Source of the DNA: Chitinophagaceae bacterium
GTDB lineage: Bacteria > Bacteroidota > Bacteroidia > Chitinophagales > Chitinophagaceae
NCBI GenBank assembly: GCA_947455605.1
Contig: CANGOX010000003.1
Span: 1 to 64,000 of the forward strand
Direction: 5' to 3'
Length of the DNA stretch: 64,000 bases
The position numbers and the translations under genes were made by a program. Positions 60,365 to 64,000 of the stretch are shown in pieces. Position 1 is the first letter of the stretch, and each line of letters starts with the position of its first letter. The notes beneath the pieces are model-generated. The model was not told the origin of the DNA. It made no database searches and worked only from the letters and a program-made list of their open reading frames with translations.

Positions 60365-61579
60365 ATGACAGCCATCAAAAGAAAGATCATTAACGACCCT
60401 GTGTATGGTTTTATTACCATTAACCACCCGTTGATATTTGCTATCATAGCCCACCCTTATTACCAGCGGCTGCGCCGTATACAGCAGATGGCGATGGCAA
60501 ATATGGTATATCCCGGAGCGGTACATACAAGGCTGCACCATTCGCTCGGTGCTTATCATCTGATGCATAATGCTGTTGCAGAACTGAGGGCAAAAGGAAT
60601 CGAGATCACAGAAGATGAGGAGACCGCCGTAAAAGCTGCTATCTTATTACACGATATTGGTCATGGACCTTTTTCACACGCCCTTGAACATACACTGGTT
60701 TCGGGAGTGCGTCATGAGCAACTCTCTTTGCAGATCATGAACCTGATGAATGAAGAGATGGGGGGCCAGCTTACACTGGCTATTCAGATCTTTACAGATC
60801 AATACCCTAAACCTTTTTTACACCAGCTCATCAGCGGCCAATTAGACGTAGACAGAATGGATTACCTAAGCCGAGATAGTTTTTTCTCCGGTGTGAGTGA
60901 AGGCGTGATCGGGTATGACCGGATCCTTAAAATGCTGGTGGTGCATGAGGGTCAATTAATGGTAGAAGAAAAAGGCATTTATAGTGTAGAGAAATTTTTA
61001 GTGGCAAGGCGCCAGATGTATTGGCAGGTTTACCTCCATAAAACGGCTTTGGCAGCAGAAAAAATGCTGGTGAAAATACTGGAGCGTGTACGCAGTATCT
61101 ATACCAGAGAAGATACGGCCCTCAAAACCTATTCAGCACTGGATTTTTTTCTGGGAGATTTTAACGGGGCCATGGATACAGCTGCCATCGAGAAATTCTG
61201 TTCGCTCGACGATCATGATGTGATGCATGCCATAAAAAGATGGAGTCATCATCCAGACAGGATTCTATCACTTTTATGCACCCGCCTGCTGAACCGTCAA
61301 TTATATAAATCAAGAATCCAGGCTGAACCTTTTGAAGCTGCCTATCTCAAAGAAAAAGAAGCACAGGCCATACAGCAATTTGGTATAGACCCCGCCGACT
61401 GCCATTATCTCTGCTTTACCGGTGAAGCCAGCAATACCATGTATCAGACCCGCGACGAGCGTATCAATATTTTGTTTAAAGATGGTACCGTAACCGATAT
61501 ATCTAGGATAGACAATGCATTAATTAACCAAAACCTTTCCTCGCCGGTTAAAAAATTTTACATTTGTTTGTTAACTTAG
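60365..61579 (+). CDS. HD-domain phosphohydrolase
   Basis: TRLHHSLGAYHLM, AAILLHDIGHGPFSHALEHTL, DVDRMDYLSRDSFFSGV. Confidence 0.93.
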   Translation: MTAIKRKIINDPVYGFITINHPLIFAIIAHPYYQRLRRIQQMAMANMVYPGAVHTRLHHSLGAYHLMHNAVAELRAKGIEITEDEETAVKAAILLHDIGHGPFSHALEHTLVSGVRHEQLSLQIMNLMNEEMGGQLTLAIQIFTDQYPKPFLHQLISGQLDVDRMDYLSRDSFFSGVSEGVIGYDRILKMLVVHEGQLMVEEKGIYSVEKFLVARRQMYWQVYLHKTALAAEKMLVKILERVRSIYTREDTALKTYSALDFFLGDFNGAMDTAAIEKFCSLDDHDVMHAIKRWSHHPDRILSLLCTRLLNRQLYKSRIQAEPFEAAYLKEKEAQAIQQFGIDPADCHYLCFTGEASNTMYQTRDERINILFKDGTVTDISRIDNALINQNLSSPVKKFYICLLT

Positions 61580-61667
61580 TCAATAGCCCATCGTTCATAG
61601 TTCATAGAGCTGACCACTAACTGCCATGAACCATCGACTATGGACAATGGACCAAATACCCCTCGCT

Positions 61668-62720
61668 ATGCAATTTACCGCAACACAAATCGCCCTGATG
61701 ATCAGTGGCAGGTTGGAAGGAAATGCCGCTGCAACGGTTGCCTCTTTCGGCAAAATTGAAGAGGCCAATGAGGGGCAGTTATCCTTTCTCGCCAATCCCA
61801 AATACGAAGATTATTTATACAGCACCAAAGCATCGGTAGTGATCATCAACGATACACTCGAATTAAAACAAACCGTAGAAGCCACACTGATCAGGGTTCC
61901 GGATGCTTATACGGCTTTTGCCACATTACTTACCAAATACCAGCAACTGGTAACCCAGCAACTTACCGGTATTCAGCAACCCAGTTATATAGATTCTTCT
62001 GCAACCATAGGTGAGCAGGTTTTTGTTGCTGCCTTTGTATATATCGGCGAGAAAGTTAGTATCGGCAATAATGTAAAACTCTTTCCGGGGGTTGTGCTGG
62101 GTAATGGCGCCAAAGTAGGCGACAATTGTATTCTGCAGGCAGGCGTTAAAATTTATAACGACTGTGTATTGGGTAAGAATGTGACCATTCATGCAGGAAC
62201 AGTAATTGGAAGCGATGGCTTTGGGTATGCACCTCAGGCTGATGGCACTTACCATAAAGTACCCCAGATTGGAAATGTGGTGATCGAAGATTTTGTAGAG
62301 ATCGGTGCCAATACCACCATCGACAGGGCCACCATGGGTTCGACCATTATCCGTACAGGTGTAAAACTTGACAATCTGATCCAGATAGCCCATAATGTAG
62401 AAGTGGGCGTAAATACCGTTGTGGCAGCACAAACCGGCATCAGTGGCAGTACCAAAATAGGCAAGAATGTGATGGTGGGTGGCCAGGTAGGTACGGCCGG
62501 ACATATCAGTATTGCCGATGGATCTAAAATTGCGGGTCAGAGTGGCATTACCAAGTCGCTCAGGGAACCTAATCGTTCATGGAATGGTACACCCGCCATG
62601 GATTTTTCCAATTATTTACGTGTGCAGGCTATGACCCGCAACCTGCCCGATCTGGAGAAAAGGGTTAAAGAATTGGAAAAATTGGTAGAACAGCTCCTCG
62701 CAGAAAGGGTTAATGCCTAA
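61668..62720 (+). CDS. lpxD: UDP-3-O-(3-hydroxyacyl)glucosamine N-acyltransferase
   Basis: Hexapeptide repeats, GSDGFGYAPQADGTYHKVPQIGNVVIED; start MQFTATQI at 61668. Confidence 0.95.
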   Translation: MQFTATQIALMISGRLEGNAAATVASFGKIEEANEGQLSFLANPKYEDYLYSTKASVVIINDTLELKQTVEATLIRVPDAYTAFATLLTKYQQLVTQQLTGIQQPSYIDSSATIGEQVFVAAFVYIGEKVSIGNNVKLFPGVVLGNGAKVGDNCILQAGVKIYNDCVLGKNVTIHAGTVIGSDGFGYAPQADGTYHKVPQIGNVVIEDFVEIGANTTIDRATMGSTIIRTGVKLDNLIQIAHNVEVGVNTVVAAQTGISGSTKIGKNVMVGGQVGTAGHISIADGSKIAGQSGITKSLREPNRSWNGTPAMDFSNYLRVQAMTRNLPDLEKRVKELEKLVEQLLAERVNA

Positions 62721-62748
62721 GAAAACCCATTTAACCGCCCCGAAATCT

Positions 62749-62756
62749 TATTTTTG
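62749..62756 (+). promoter_or_regulatory. -7 element TATTTTTG upstream of lpxC-fabZ
   Basis: Matches TAnnTTTG. Confidence 0.5.
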
Positions 62757-62888
62757 CCGAATATATTTTCGCTAACTAAGCCTGCCTGATCAGAAATATG
62801 GGCAGGGCTTGAGTGGACTTATTTTTGGGCTGGGCATAATTTTGTCATAATCAACTGAAAATCAAGCACTCATAAACTGACTGAAAGA

Positions 62889-64000
62889 ATGGATACGAAT
62901 TTTAACCCAGACAAACAGCATACCCTTAATAGTCCTATCAGTATCAGTGGCACCGGCTTACATACCGGTGTTTTGGTTGATATGACCCTCAGACCCGCCA
63001 ATCCGGGTTTTGGCATTCAGTTTCAACGTATTGACCTTCCCCAGCAACCCATTATCAAGGCCGATTGTGATCTGGTAACCGATACAAGCCGGGGTACTAC
63101 TTTACAGGTGGGTGATGCCAAAGTAAGCACAGTTGAACATGTACTGGCTGCATTGGTAGGCATGGGTGTAGACAATGTATTGATTGAAGTAAACGGACCA
63201 GAGATCCCGATCATGGACGGCAGCTCTACCCCATTCATTACACTGATCGAAGAAACCGGAGTATTGGAGCAGGAAGCCACCAAAGCCTGGTATAGTATAG
63301 ACGAGAATATTTATCATTATGATGAAGGTAAAAGGGTAGAAATGGTGGCATTACCTTCTATGGATTACCAGATCACTACACTGATCGATTTCAACAGTCC
63401 GGTTTTGGGTACACAGCATGCAGGATTAAAGACGATCAAAGATTTTAAAACCGAGATCGCCCCCTGCCGTACATTTTGTTTCTTACATGAACTGGAAGCC
63501 TTATTGGATAACGACCTGATCAAAGGCGGTGATATCAATAACGCGATCGTTGTAGTTGATAAACCGGTAACCGATGCAGAAATGACACGTTTGGCCAAAG
63601 TTTTCAAACGCGACAAAATAGAAGTGAAGAGTGAAGGCTATCTTAATAACCTCGAACTCCGTTTTCCTAATGAGCCGGCCCGACATAAACTGTTGGATGT
63701 AGTGGGTGATCTTGCCCTTATCGGCTATCCGATCAAAGCCCGCATTATTGCCAACAGGCCCGGACACAGCACAAATGTAGAGTTTGCCAAGAAGATCAAA
63801 CAATACATCAAAAAGAACAGGCATGTAAAAGATGTTCCGGTGTATGATCCTTCTATGCCTCCGGTATTTTCACTGGAGAAAATAGAAAAGACCCTACCAC
63901 ACAGACATCCCTTTCTTTTTGTAGATAAGATCATTGAACTGACCGATACACATATTGTTGGGATCAAGAACGTAACTTTCAATGAGTGGTTCTTCCCCGG
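62889..64000 (+). CDS. lpxC/fabZ: bifunctional LpxC deacetylase / FabZ dehydratase, partial at window end
   Basis: Translation MDTNFNPDKQHTLNSPISISGTGLHTG..., TVEHVLAALVGMGVDN, then KIEKTLPHRHPFLFVDKIIELTD (FabZ start). Missing from ORF track because it runs off the end. Confidence 0.93.
   Translation, partial: MDTNFNPDKQHTLNSPISISGTGLHTGVLVDMTLRPANPGFGIQFQRIDLPQQPIIKADCDLVTDTSRGTTLQVGDAKVSTVEHVLAALVGMGVDNVLIEVNGPEIPIMDGSSTPFITLIEETGVLEQEATKAWYSIDENIYHYDEGKRVEMVALPSMDYQITTLIDFNSPVLGTQHAGLKTIKDFKTEIAPCRTFCFLHELEALLDNDLIKGGDINNAIVVVDKPVTDAEMTRLAKVFKRDKIEVKSEGYLNNLELRFPNEPARHKLLDVVGDLALIGYPIKARIIANRPGHSTNVEFAKKIKQYIKKNRHVKDVPVYDPSMPPVFSLEKIEKTLPHRHPFLFVDKIIELTDTHIVGIKNVTFNEWFFP

Noticed and set aside
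61926-62504. 192-aa minus-strand ORF within lpxD
   Set aside because: Mirror of the hexapeptide-repeat coding strand; spurious.

Overview
This 64 kb window is chromosomal DNA from a Bacteroidetes bacterium. Gene content, Bacteroidetes-type TAnnTTTG promoters, T9SS components and an LpxC-FabZ fusion suggest Chitinophagaceae, but this is inferred without a database search. Most of the roughly 57 genes are housekeeping or core-like: fumC, gyrB, mfd, glyS, dtd, arfB-like, rhlE-like, tig, two tandem clpP genes, clpX, porX, lpxD, lpxC-fabZ and one tRNA-Leu(UAG). I see no CRISPR array, prophage, rRNA or IS element. The accessory-like parts are: a GH29 fucosidase/AlkP pair; a DUF2231-cytochrome-LRR / TIM-barrel / DUF1501 / DUF1549-1553 cytochrome cluster; an arfB-mbnP-mbnH-like coupled gene string; a PAS histidine kinase with a receiver-CRP fusion regulator facing a coiled-coil gene whose upstream region has two tandem FNR-like sites; and a c-type cytochrome/YceI/OB-fold/DUF5777 gene string. 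The most unusual non-coding signal is a set of at least 16 intergenic patches built from short degenerate repeated words (such as GAATATTGAA, CGTGAATCGTGA, CCATGGACCATAG, CCGCAAAGGCACAAAGACAC and CCCCCCAGCCCCCTAAAGGGG). Many are arranged as long near-perfect inverted repeats, and several fill the gap between convergent genes. All product names come from motif recognition by eye. No alignment, HMM search or folding program was run.
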